DNA of 64,000 bases from Coprenecus sp949297365 (GTDB taxonomy: Bacteria > Bacteroidota > Bacteroidia > Bacteroidales > UBA932), in assembly GCA_963931055.1 (NCBI GenBank), contig OZ006987.1, positions 310,001-374,000 of the forward strand, read 5' to 3'. Every line of letters starts with the position of its first letter. Position 1 is the stretch's first letter. Shown here in pieces: positions 9,115 through 17,509 of this stretch. The position numbers were made by a program, and so were the translations under genes. The notes below the pieces were generated by a model. It worked only from the letters and a program-made list of their open reading frames with translations, was not told the origin of the DNA and did no database searches.

Positions 9115-12100
9115 CTATTTGAAGGCCTGCTCGCTGAGGCCGGTGCCGCTGAGGGCCAGGTCCTTGAAGTACTCGGGCACGGGACGGCCGAGGAGGGCAT
9201 CCACGTAGAGCTTGCCGATGTACTGCGAGAGCATGAAGCCGTGGCCGCGCATACCGATGAAGAGGCCGAGGGCCGGATCGACGATATAGCGGGGCTCCAC
9301 ATAGTAGCCTGCCCAGGTGGCCTGTATACCGACTTCCTTGAGAGTAGGAATCCACTCGGAGAAGACTTCGGAGGCTATCTCCAGGAAGGCCTGAGTATTG
9401 ATCCTGAGATCCTTGCCGGCCTCTGCGGGATCGGTGGCCGGAGAGGCACAGCCGATGATCTGGCCTGTGTCGGCGAGCTGCTGCCCGTAGACAGCCGAGA
9501 ATCCCTTGTAATGACGGCGGTCGATGAGCATGTCCAGAGGAGCACCCTCCTTGCCTAAAAGCGGCAGACGCTTGGTGATGAAGGCCTGGTGCTTTACAGG
9601 ATACAGGCCGGTCTCGATGCCGAGCATGTGGGCGAATTTCTCCGCGCCGTATCCGAGGGCATTGACGAATATCTCCGTGCGGAACTTAGTGTAGCGGCGG
9701 GCACTGTCGCGTACCAGCACCTCGTATTCTCCGCCTACCTTGCGTACATCCACCAGCTCGGTCTCCTCGAGGATCCGGCCGCCGTGGCTGCGTCCTATCA
9801 GGCGAACTGCGTTGATGGTCTTGCCCGGCGTGGCCTGCCAGCAGTTCTCTGTCACCTGAGCGGCCACGTACATATCCAGACCCGGACGCATGTATGGTGA
9901 TATTTCCTTCTGGAAATCCTTGGGATCCACCATGTAGGCCTTGGACCAGGCGCGGGCGGCGTCAAGAGAGCGGTAGGTCGCGTCATCATGGGCAAAGTTG
10001 ACATAGCGGATCAGGCGGAAGTCTATATTCGCATGCTGCTGCAAGTCCCGGAATATCTCGAGGTTGTGGTTGGCGATGTCGGCCAGCGCGGGCAGGGAGA
10101 ATGCCGGACGTCCGCCGGCGATATTTCTCCATGAGCTGCCGCGGTCCTTATTGACCAGCACGGGAGCGAAACCGGCCTCGGCCAGATAGCGGAACACCGC
10201 CGAGCCCGCCATACCGCCTCCGGCGACGAGAGCACCCACCTTGCCGCCGTCGGCGACAGCCCCGGACGGCAGGACAATCTTCTCTGCCCCAGCCTTGTTG
10301 ATGACATTGCCCAGCTCCACGAGACTGGCCATGGGCGCACGGGGTGTGAAGTCACCGGTCACCTCTATGCCGTAGGGGCGCAGGGCGGACTTGGCCCTCG
10401 GGAGACATCGCTTGCCGCGGCATGGTCCCATACCCAGACGGGAGATGTGCTTGAGCTCGTCGGCCGAAATAGTCTTGCGGTCGCCTATCAACTCCAGTAT
10501 CCTCTCCAATGTAAGGTCCTCGCAGTGGCAGATATAGGTCTTGCCGTCCACAGAAGGAGCCGGTTTCATCTCCACGGGAGCGGGATAGCGTTCCTTGACG
10601 ATGAAGCCGCGGGCATCGGTCAGCACGCCGCCGTCATAGAGCTGAGCCACCTTTACGCGGGCCACATTGGTCTTGTTGGGCTTGAGCATGATCTTCTCGA
10701 TGACGCCCTCGCCGACCTTGCGGCCGTTGTCATCCACCAGGAATACCTCAGAGCCTTCCTTCGCATCGTACTCAATGGGCAAAAATAGCTTGCCGGCACG
10801 GGTATCATAGCCGAAAATGGCCAGGCCGGGGCACTGGTACACGCACTGCATACAACCGATACACTTGTCGTAGTCTATCTTTGGAGTAGTGGATGTGGAA
10901 CTCTTGGTAATGGCTCCGCTCTTGCAGGCAAATGAACACGGGTTGCAGGCAAATCCATACAGGCAGTCCATGATTACAAATGGAGCGGCAGCGGCTCTCT
11001 CGGCGGAGGGCATCGCGGGCTCCTGGAGTATCCTCACGGGATGCTGCTGTGAGTCAATGTATTCTTTCGATACCTGAAGGTAGTTGTCATAATTGAAGCG
11101 GCGGCCTATGTTCTGGAGGATCTCATACGCGCACTGTCTTCCACGGAGGACGGCAGAGGTGCCCTCGCCGATACGGACTGAGTCACCGACTCCATGGCAG
11201 CTGCGGCCGAATACGGCATTGCCCTTGACAAAGAGCTGGTTGTCAGGCATCAGCCCCGTACAGATATTGATGCAGTCGATACCGTCGATGAGCCTTTCGG
11301 TACCGGGAATGGGCTTGAAGTTATCGCACTCTGCGATGATGGCACCGGTAATGCCGGTATGGTCGGCATTGGGCACAGCCTCCACCAGCACGTGGGAGGT
11401 CAGAATCGGGATGCCGAGACGGCGCACCCTGTTGGCCTGCACGGGGAAGCCTCCCTCGCGGGGCATGCCCTCGATGATCATCCTGACGTTGGCCCCGGCC
11501 TGCATGGCCTGATAGGATGTCAGGTAGCCGATGTTGCCGGCTCCGACCGTAAGGATGTTCTTGCCCAAGAGCGTAAACTGGGTGTTCATCATCCTCTGGA
11601 CCACGGCGGCGGTGTAGACTCCGGGCACATCGTCGTTCTTGAAGGCCGGCATGAAGGGCACGGCTCCAGTGGCGATGACCAGCTCGTCGGTATCCACATA
11701 GAAGACCTTGTCGGTAGCGATATTCTTGACCGCCAGCCTCTTGCCTTCGAGGATATCCCAGACCACAGAGTCCAGCATAATGCCCTCGTGAGAGTCCCCG
11801 GCCAGAGTCCTGGCTATATCGAATCCCCTCATCCCTCCGAAACGCTTTTCCTTCTCGAAGAAGAAGAACTGATGGGTCTGCATCAGGAACTGACCGCCTA
11901 TCTCGCTGTTGCTGTCGATTACCAGACAGTCCACGCCCTCTTTCAGCAGCTCCTCGCGGACTGCCAGACCGGCCGGTCCGGCACCGATAATGGCCACGGT
12001 AGTCCTGTAGACCTCCTTTTCCTCCTCCACGCCGTCCTTCTCTGTGACCAGAACACCCTTGAAGCCGCTGTCGGAGCTGAGCCTGGCGAGCTCCCGGACA

Positions 12101-12357
12101 CCGTCCACCTTGGTTATGCAGATACGGCGGATCTTGCCGTCCACGAGCATCTCACAGGCACCGCATTTGCCGATACCGCACTCCATGGTCCTCTTGCGGT
12201 GGTCGAGACTGAGACTGTGTACAGGACAGCCGGCCTGGTGCAGGGCGGCGGCTATGGTCTGCCCCCTCTGCCCTGTTATTGTTTTACCCTCAAACTTAAA
12301 TGATACAATATCTTCCGCAGGCACGGGAAGAATCGGATGGGATGTTATTCGATACAT
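9115..12357 (-). CDS. Fused multidomain flavin/iron-sulfur dehydrogenase (HcnABC / hydroxyproline-dehydrogenase type)
   Basis: One 1080-residue chain carries what are usually separate subunits. In order: a Fer2_4 [2Fe-2S] domain (about 1-90, CGIGKCGACEMLVDGK), an NAD/FAD pyridine-nucleotide-type domain (about 120-440, VAIIGAGPAGLAVREELL), a ferredoxin-like insert (about 465-520, CIGCMQCVYQCPG), a BFD-like [2Fe-2S] domain (about 610-660, YICHCEDLTLE and CRGKRCLPR), and a DAO-type FAD domain (about 695-1060, ALVAGGGMAGSAVFRYL). Separate-subunit relatives oxidise glycine (HcnABC), D-hydroxyproline (LhpBEF), octopine/nopaline or sarcosine. The likely role is oxidation of an amino or imino acid with electrons passed on through Fe-S clusters; the substrate is not known. 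The start at 12357 (MYRITSH) suits the promoter position. Confidence 0.82.
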   Translation of the reverse strand: MYRITSHPILPVPAEDIVSFKFEGKTITGQRGQTIAAALHQAGCPVHSLSLDHRKRTMECGIGKCGACEMLVDGKIRRICITKVDGVRELARLSSDSGFKGVLVTEKDGVEEEKEVYRTTVAIIGAGPAGLAVREELLKEGVDCLVIDSNSEIGGQFLMQTHQFFFFEKEKRFGGMRGFDIARTLAGDSHEGIMLDSVVWDILEGKRLAVKNIATDKVFYVDTDELVIATGAVPFMPAFKNDDVPGVYTAAVVQRMMNTQFTLLGKNILTVGAGNIGYLTSYQAMQAGANVRMIIEGMPREGGFPVQANRVRRLGIPILTSHVLVEAVPNADHTGITGAIIAECDNFKPIPGTERLIDGIDCINICTGLMPDNQLFVKGNAVFGRSCHGVGDSVRIGEGTSAVLRGRQCAYEILQNIGRRFNYDNYLQVSKEYIDSQQHPVRILQEPAMPSAERAAAAPFVIMDCLYGFACNPCSFACKSGAITKSSTSTTPKIDYDKCIGCMQCVYQCPGLAIFGYDTRAGKLFLPIEYDAKEGSEVFLVDDNGRKVGEGVIEKIMLKPNKTNVARVKVAQLYDGGVLTDARGFIVKERYPAPVEMKPAPSVDGKTYICHCEDLTLERILELIGDRKTISADELKHISRLGMGPCRGKRCLPRAKSALRPYGIEVTGDFTPRAPMASLVELGNVINKAGAEKIVLPSGAVADGGKVGALVAGGGMAGSAVFRYLAEAGFAPVLVNKDRGSSWRNIAGGRPAFSLPALADIANHNLEIFRDLQQHANIDFRLIRYVNFAHDDATYRSLDAARAWSKAYMVDPKDFQKEISPYMRPGLDMYVAAQVTENCWQATPGKTINAVRLIGRSHGGRILEETELVDVRKVGGEYEVLVRDSARRYTKFRTEIFVNALGYGAEKFAHMLGIETGLYPVKHQAFITKRLPLLGKEGAPLDMLIDRRHYKGFSAVYGQQLADTGQIIGCASPATDPAEAGKDLRINTQAFLEIASEVFSEWIPTLKEVGIQATWAGYYVEPRYIVDPALGLFIGMRGHGFMLSQYIGKLYVDALLGRPVPEYFKDLALSGTGLSEQAFK

Positions 12358-12384
12358 TATTTTATAGGTTAGTGTTGTCGTCCA

Positions 12385-12392
12385 CAAATTTA
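12385..12392 (-). promoter_or_regulatory. -7 element (TAAATTTG) for the fused dehydrogenase
   Basis: TAAATTTG on the minus strand, 27 nt upstream of the ATG at 12357 and inside a very AT-rich divergent intergenic region. It supports starting the protein at 12357 rather than 12387, which lies within this box. Confidence 0.5.
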
Positions 12393-12461
12393 ATTTTTTT
12401 ATAAAAACAAAAATATTCTCACACGTTTTTTTCTATTAAATTTTTAATCCGCCCAGGAACA

Positions 12462-12469
12462 TATCTTTG
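12462..12469 (+). promoter_or_regulatory. -7 element (TATCTTTG) for the lipoprotein gene
   Basis: TATCTTTG sits 30 nt before the ATG at 12500; an A-rich stretch (TAAAAAGAAA) just before the ATG is a plausible weak ribosome binding site. The box overlaps the earlier in-frame start at 12467, so that start is unlikely. Confidence 0.55.
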
Positions 12470-12499
12470 CCGACAACTTTAATTTTAAAAAGAAATACT

Positions 12500-13594
12500 A
12501 TGACACAGAGAATTTTGAAGGGATTCGTCCTCCTGATGGCCGTGGTTGCGATGACCGCGTGTAAGGACGAGATGACGACGGGAGACTCGTATATTTCTTT
12601 TGGCCTGTCTACCGATTACAGTGACATCTACATGAGCCGACGCCTGGGAGAGCTGTTCAAATCCGCCGGCAGCAGTCTCAATCTGCCTGACACCAACGAC
12701 TTCATACTCACAGTCGCCTCCTCCGGCGGAGACATCATATATAAAGGTCCATACGGGGAACGGCCCGACCCGGTCAGAGTACAGTCCGGCAGCTACGACG
12801 TGTCGCTGCACTCCATTGAGTTCGAAAAGCCAGGATTCGACATGCCCCAGTTCGGAGACCTGAGGACAGTGGTGGTAGGAAGCGGACAGACCGTATCGGT
12901 CGCATTCAACTGCACTCAACTCAACTGCGGTATGAAGCTTATATTCGCCGATTCGTTCAAGGACAGGTTTCCGGCATCGGATGTGGCCATACACTCAGAC
13001 GGTCACTCCCTGGCCTATCCGTATTCAGAGACCAGGACGGCCTTCTTCCTGCCCGGCATACTGCGGGTCACCTGCACGGACAACGGCAACGAAGTGCCGA
13101 TTCTGTCCAGACAGCTGGAAGCCGCTGACATGCTGACCATAAAGCTGTCCGCATCCGCCGAGACATCAGACTCATTCTCAGTAGAGATAGATACTGTACG
13201 CAACTGGATGTACGAGGACTTCACGCTCGGCAGCGGCAATGACGGATCATCGATGGAGAAAGCTCTGAAAATCGCTGATCTGGCCATGAACCTGGGAGCG
13301 GAAGACGTATGGGTATGCGGCTACATCGTCGGAGGCGATGTCAGCACATCCAAGGTAAGTTTCGATCCGCCGTTTACAAAAGAATCCCACCTGGCTCTGG
13401 CCGATAATGTAAAAGCTTCCACGAGAGAAGAATGCGCCGCCATCGAGCTGCCATCTTCAGGCGACATGAGGGACGCGGTCAACCTTGTGGACCATCCCGG
13501 CTACATAGGCAGGAAACTGTACGTCAAGGGAGACATCGAGAATTATTTCGGTTATCCGGGTGTCAAAAGTATAAAGGAATTCCTCCTTGAATGA
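12500..13594 (+). CDS. Surface or periplasmic lipoprotein with DUF4493-like and DUF6359-like domains
   Basis: 364 residues starting MTQRILKGFVLLMAVVAMTAC, a lipoprotein signal with lipobox MTAC. The first part (about 25-230) reads like the DUF4493 domain found in Bacteroidetes lipoproteins (ISFGLSTDY, QSGSYDVSLHS, GQTVSVAFNCTQL). The end (about 255-364) resembles a DUF6359 OB-like domain (AEDVWVCGYIVGGDV, LYVKGDIENYFGYPGVK). Both are Bacteroidetes families of unknown function; binding of a ligand or nucleic acid is only a guess for the OB-like part. The gene stands alone, divergent from the dehydrogenase. Confidence 0.65.
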   Translation: MTQRILKGFVLLMAVVAMTACKDEMTTGDSYISFGLSTDYSDIYMSRRLGELFKSAGSSLNLPDTNDFILTVASSGGDIIYKGPYGERPDPVRVQSGSYDVSLHSIEFEKPGFDMPQFGDLRTVVVGSGQTVSVAFNCTQLNCGMKLIFADSFKDRFPASDVAIHSDGHSLAYPYSETRTAFFLPGILRVTCTDNGNEVPILSRQLEAADMLTIKLSASAETSDSFSVEIDTVRNWMYEDFTLGSGNDGSSMEKALKIADLAMNLGAEDVWVCGYIVGGDVSTSKVSFDPPFTKESHLALADNVKASTREECAAIELPSSGDMRDAVNLVDHPGYIGRKLYVKGDIENYFGYPGVKSIKEFLLE

Positions 13595-13614
13595 CAGCCT
13601 GTCATAAAAAGCCC

Positions 13615-13622
13615 TATCTTTG
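13615..13622 (+). promoter_or_regulatory. -7 element (TATCTTTG) for the UDP-sugar dehydrogenase
   Basis: TATCTTTG, identical to the box at 12462, lies 21 nt before the ATG at 13643. No -33 box at the preferred spacing. Confidence 0.5.
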
Positions 13623-13642
13623 TCGGGATAAACAGACTGAAA

Positions 13643-14956
13643 ATGAAAGAACAGCTTCTAAAGAAAATCTCAGACAAAAGCATAGCGGCAGGTGTGGTAG
13701 GACTCGGATATGTAGGACTTCCCCTTGCTGTCGAGACAGCCAGAGCAGGATTCAAGACCACCGGATTCGACCTGCTGGATGACAAAGTCAGCAAAGTCAA
13801 CAACGGGGAGAACTATATATCCGATGTAAACAGCGAGACCCTGAAAGCCTTAACAGCCGACGGTATGCTGAAAGCCACGACGGATTTCAGCCGGATAGCG
13901 GCAATGGATTTCATAGCCATCTGTGTTCCCACACCGCTTGACACGCATCAGCAGCCGGATCTGTCATACATAGAGCATTCCTCCATACAGATTGCTGAAT
14001 ATCTGAAGAAAGACACTATGGTGGTGCTGGAGTCCACGACGTTCCCCGGCACCACTTCCGACATAGTCCGTCCTATCCTGGAAAAAGGCTCCGGTCTCGT
14101 ATGCGGGAAAGATTTCTACCTGGCCTTCTCCCCTGAAAGAGTAGACCCAGGCAATGTACACTACAAGACCCATAACACGCCTAAGGTTGTAGGGGCCATA
14201 GGACAGGATGCAGAAGATGTCATCAAGACCATGTACGAGAGTTTCCTGGAAGGAGGGGTATATCCCGTATCTTCTCCGGCAATCGCCGAGATGGAGAAAA
14301 TTCTTGAGAACACATACCGCAACATCAATATAGGTCTCATCAATGAAATGGCCATGCTCTGCGACAGAATGAAGATAAATATCTGGGAAGTGATTGACGC
14401 TGCCAGGACCAAGCCATACGGATTCCAGGCATTCTATCCCGGCCCAGGTCTGGGAGGCCACTGCATACCGCTGGACCCCTACTATCTGAGCTGGAAGGTA
14501 CGGGAATATGCATTCCACACCTCCATGATCGAGACCTCCATGATGATCAACGACCGGATGCCTGAATATTGCGTGCAGCGTATCGCCAACATTCTGAATG
14601 AATTTTCCAAATCCTTAAAAGGCTCGGACATCCTGGTGCTTGGAGTGGCCTACAAGGCTGACATAGATGACTGTCGGGAGAGTCCAGCCATAAGAGTTAT
14701 TAATGTATTGCGCAAAAAGGGAGCAAACGTACGCTTCTATGATCCATATGTAAAGGAATATCACGACAAAGGAGTTACATATACCGGAGAAACCGAACTA
14801 AGCCGTTCACTTTTGTCTGATTCTGACATCACTGTCATTACTACCGCTCACACTTGTATTGACTACAATATAGTGCAGCAATATGCCCGATTCGTATTCG
14901 ACACAAGGAATGCCATGAAGGATGTCAAGGAGAGAAACAACATCGAGCTGCTATAA
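13643..14956 (+). CDS. UDP-N-acetyl-D-hexosamine 6-dehydrogenase (WbpA/WecC-type nucleotide sugar dehydrogenase)
   Basis: 437 residues. Oxidises a UDP-HexNAc to the corresponding uronic acid with two NAD+, a cytoplasmic step supplying surface-polysaccharide precursors. N-terminal Rossmann motif GLGYVGLPLAVE, substrate region CVPTPLDTHQQPDLSYI, middle-domain TFPGTTSDIVRP, the catalytic Cys in PGPGLGGHCIPLDPYYLSWK, and the C-terminal UDP-binding domain (GVAYKADIDDCRESPA). Similarity is closer to WbpA/VipA-type enzymes than to UDP-glucose dehydrogenases. No glycosyltransferase or polysaccharide gene lies beside it, so it probably serves a pathway encoded elsewhere. Confidence 0.88.
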   Translation: MKEQLLKKISDKSIAAGVVGLGYVGLPLAVETARAGFKTTGFDLLDDKVSKVNNGENYISDVNSETLKALTADGMLKATTDFSRIAAMDFIAICVPTPLDTHQQPDLSYIEHSSIQIAEYLKKDTMVVLESTTFPGTTSDIVRPILEKGSGLVCGKDFYLAFSPERVDPGNVHYKTHNTPKVVGAIGQDAEDVIKTMYESFLEGGVYPVSSPAIAEMEKILENTYRNINIGLINEMAMLCDRMKINIWEVIDAARTKPYGFQAFYPGPGLGGHCIPLDPYYLSWKVREYAFHTSMIETSMMINDRMPEYCVQRIANILNEFSKSLKGSDILVLGVAYKADIDDCRESPAIRVINVLRKKGANVRFYDPYVKEYHDKGVTYTGETELSRSLLSDSDITVITTAHTCIDYNIVQQYARFVFDTRNAMKDVKERNNIELL

Positions 14957-14963
14957 AAATTCA

Positions 14964-14998
14964 CTGGGCCACTATCCTTCAGATCGGACGCGGCCCAG
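14964..14998. terminator. Possible transcript-end hairpin after the UDP-sugar dehydrogenase
   Basis: CTGGGCC (14964-14970) pairs with GGCCCAG (14992-14998) across a 21-nt loop, eight bases after the stop codon. No T-run follows, so it is a weak terminator candidate. Between it and the end of uvrD a 19-codon reading frame (15021-15080, MKNFTEIYYNSR...) exists but has nothing else in its favour. Confidence 0.35.
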
Positions 14999-15096
14999 CT
15001 ACTTAACCTAAACTTAAACTATGAAAAACTTCACTGAAATTTATTACAATTCCCGTGCCAAGATTGTAGCATATTTGTAATTATTATTAACAAAAC

Positions 15097-17427
15097 TTAT
15101 ACTTTTTGCAATCTGGCGAACTTCAGCAGCAAAGTCTTCTCTCCGGCTGCGTCAAACCTGACAACGGCCTTGATGTCCGGGACTGATCCGGACACCGAGA
15201 TTACCTCCCCGATACCGAACTTGTCATGCCGTACCTTATCCCCCGCCGAGACCGAATCCGCTATCGGCCCGGAAAATGTCCTGACTTTCTCTACCGGCTT
15301 AAATCTGGACATATCGGGTCTGACACTGACCGCTTCCTGCCGGGCCTGCACCTGATTATGGATCTGAGGCTGGCTCCGATGCTGCCGCCAACCGTTCCAT
15401 CCGCTGTCGTCATCCCCGTAGTCATCTCCTCCTACCGAGGAGAAATCCTCCACTGTCCCGTTCAGATATCTTGGATCTATCTCCTTGAGAAAGCGGCTCG
15501 GACGGCAGGCCGAGGTCTTTCCGTTCAGAAAGCGGCTGCCCGCATATGAGAGTGTCACGGCCTTCTCAGCCCTGGTCAGAGCCACATAGAAGAGCCGTCT
15601 TTCCTCTTCCACATTCTCCGCAGTGGAGGACATGGACGACGGAAACAGATTCTCCTCCATCCCGGCGATATACACATAAGGGAACTCGAGTCCCTTGGAG
15701 GCATGAACGGTCATGAGTTTCACCCGGTTGTTCTCATCCTCTTCTTCGGCCTTGTCCGTATCTGTCAGCAGGGCCACCTGTTCCATATATGCCTCTAAAG
15801 TCGGTATCTTGCCGTATTCGCCCATCTGCTCCGCAGCCTCCACCTCAGTGGTCACAAACTCCTGAGCCCCGTTGAGCAGCTCAGTCACATTGCCCAAGGC
15901 AGACATTCCTTCTACAGACAAGTCCGCTTTCATGGACGGCAGTAGGCCTGAGCCTTCGGCTATGGCCACGGCCAAAGTATACGCGTCGTCAGTCCAGATA
16001 CGGGCACTGAACCCGTTTATCATATCCGCAAACATACGCAGTTTGGCGGCAGTAGCCTCCTTTATGTCCCATTGTCCCAGATCAGGACTCGAACACATCT
16101 CCAGCAAGGGAGTTCCCTTGGCTGATGCGGCATCCGAAAGCCTGGCAAGAGAGGTCTGCCCTATGCCTCTGGCCGGCAGATTGACTATCCGGCGGAATGC
16201 CTCGTTGTCGTTGTGGTTGAGCACCAGCCGCAGATAGGCCAGCATGTCCTTTACCTCCTTGCGCTCGTAGAACGAATGTCCTGCATATATTATATAAGGT
16301 ATATTTCTCTTTCGTAGAGCCTCCTCCAATACCCTGGACTGGGAATTGACACGATAGAGTATCGAGAACGAGTCGTATGAGGCCTTGGTCGCATAGATTC
16401 TCCTCATAATGGACGACACGATGGAGGACGCCTCCTCCCTGTCATCGTAAGCGCGTATAAGCTCTATCCTCTCTCCCCTGTCCCCCTCGGAGAAGCACTC
16501 TTTTTTCAGACGGTTCGCATTGTGCGCTATGACTGAATTGGCCGCATTGACAATAGTCTGGGTAGAACGATAGTTCTGCTCCAGGCGGAACTCCCTGGCC
16601 TCCGGATAATCCCGCTTGAAGTTGAGGATGTTCTGAATCCTGGCACCTCGGAATGCGTAGATACTCTGGGAGTCATCCCCGACCACAGTAATGTTGTGGC
16701 TCCGGGCGGCAAGTATCCGGACTATCCTGTACTGGGCCATGTTGGTGTCCTGATACTCATCCACCAGTATATGCGATATGACACTTCTTAGACTCTCCGC
16801 CACTTCCGGATGCTTGTTGAGCAGGATATTGGTATACAGCAGTATATCATCGAAATCCATGACACCCTCGGCCTTGCATTTCTCCGCATAGAGCTTATAG
16901 ACATCGCATATCCGGCCCTTGCGCATCTGGGTGTCCTTGCGTATCGCCTCATGGTTGTTCATATAGTCCGATGCCGTTACCAGGTAGTTCTTGGCCGTGG
17001 ATATGCGGGAAAGCACCTCGCCCGGCTTGTATATCTTGTCATCCAGCTGAAGTTCCCTGATGCATGACTTTACCGCGTTCTTGGCATCGGATGCATCGTA
17101 GATGGTGAATGCCTTCGGAAATCCGAGAAGTCCGGCATTGTCCCTCAATATGCGGGCAAATATGGAATGGAAAGTACCCATCCACAGGCGGCGGGCCTTG
17201 TCCCTGCCGACTATGGCCGCAATACGCTCCTTCATCTCCTTGGCCGCCTTGTTGGTAAAGGTAAGAGCCATTATGGATGACGGCTCGATCCCGCTCTCGA
17301 TTATGGCCGCAATCTTCCATGTAAGCACACGAGTTTTCCCGGAACCGGCTCCCGCGATAATCATCGAAGCTCCGCTTACACACTTAACTGCTTCTTGCTG
17401 AGCACTATTCAAACCCGACAAATTCAT
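15097..17427 (-). CDS. uvrD: UvrD/PcrA-family ATP-dependent 3'-5' DNA helicase
   Basis: 776 residues, superfamily 1A helicase acting in nucleotide excision repair, mismatch repair and removal of recombinase filaments. Q-motif LNSAQQEAV, Walker A IIAGAGSGKTRVLTWK (about 23-38), Walker B/DEYQDTN (near 225), motif III GDDSQSIYAFRGA, motif IV LEQNYRST, motif V TVHASKGLEFPYV and motif VI VALTRAEKAV. The C-terminal GDKVRHDKFGIGEVISVSG is the Tudor-like tail typical of PcrA, which contacts RNA polymerase in homologues. It is divergent from nqrA with overlapping promoter regions. Confidence 0.93.
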   Translation of the reverse strand: MNLSGLNSAQQEAVKCVSGASMIIAGAGSGKTRVLTWKIAAIIESGIEPSSIMALTFTNKAAKEMKERIAAIVGRDKARRLWMGTFHSIFARILRDNAGLLGFPKAFTIYDASDAKNAVKSCIRELQLDDKIYKPGEVLSRISTAKNYLVTASDYMNNHEAIRKDTQMRKGRICDVYKLYAEKCKAEGVMDFDDILLYTNILLNKHPEVAESLRSVISHILVDEYQDTNMAQYRIVRILAARSHNITVVGDDSQSIYAFRGARIQNILNFKRDYPEAREFRLEQNYRSTQTIVNAANSVIAHNANRLKKECFSEGDRGERIELIRAYDDREEASSIVSSIMRRIYATKASYDSFSILYRVNSQSRVLEEALRKRNIPYIIYAGHSFYERKEVKDMLAYLRLVLNHNDNEAFRRIVNLPARGIGQTSLARLSDAASAKGTPLLEMCSSPDLGQWDIKEATAAKLRMFADMINGFSARIWTDDAYTLAVAIAEGSGLLPSMKADLSVEGMSALGNVTELLNGAQEFVTTEVEAAEQMGEYGKIPTLEAYMEQVALLTDTDKAEEEDENNRVKLMTVHASKGLEFPYVYIAGMEENLFPSSMSSTAENVEEERRLFYVALTRAEKAVTLSYAGSRFLNGKTSACRPSRFLKEIDPRYLNGTVEDFSSVGGDDYGDDDSGWNGWRQHRSQPQIHNQVQARQEAVSVRPDMSRFKPVEKVRTFSGPIADSVSAGDKVRHDKFGIGEVISVSGSVPDIKAVVRFDAAGEKTLLLKFARLQKV

Positions 17428-17452
17428 TTCACATTCTTTTTAAATTGGAGCA

Positions 17453-17460
17453 CAAATCTA
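17453..17460 (-). promoter_or_regulatory. -7 element (TAGATTTG) for uvrD
   Basis: TAGATTTG on the minus strand, 25 nt before the uvrD ATG at 17427. It lies only 13 bp from the nqr -7 element on the other strand, so the two promoters face away from each other with overlapping upstream regions. Confidence 0.5.
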
Positions 17461-17473
17461 CAAAAGTTTTATC

Positions 17474-17481
17474 TATATTTG
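17474..17481 (+). promoter_or_regulatory. -7 element (TATATTTG) for the nqr operon
   Basis: TATATTTG 28 nt before the nqrA ATG at 17510; the sequence AAAGGAT immediately before that ATG is a good Shine-Dalgarno-like stretch. The ORF start at 17492 is less likely since it would lack a ribosome binding site. Confidence 0.55.
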
Positions 17482-17509
17482 CACCCAAATTTTGTTTTAT
17501 ATAAAGGAT

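Noticed and set aside
15021..15080. 19-codon frame after the UDP-sugar dehydrogenase as a small gene
   Set aside because: Too short to support without conservation; no ribosome site of note.
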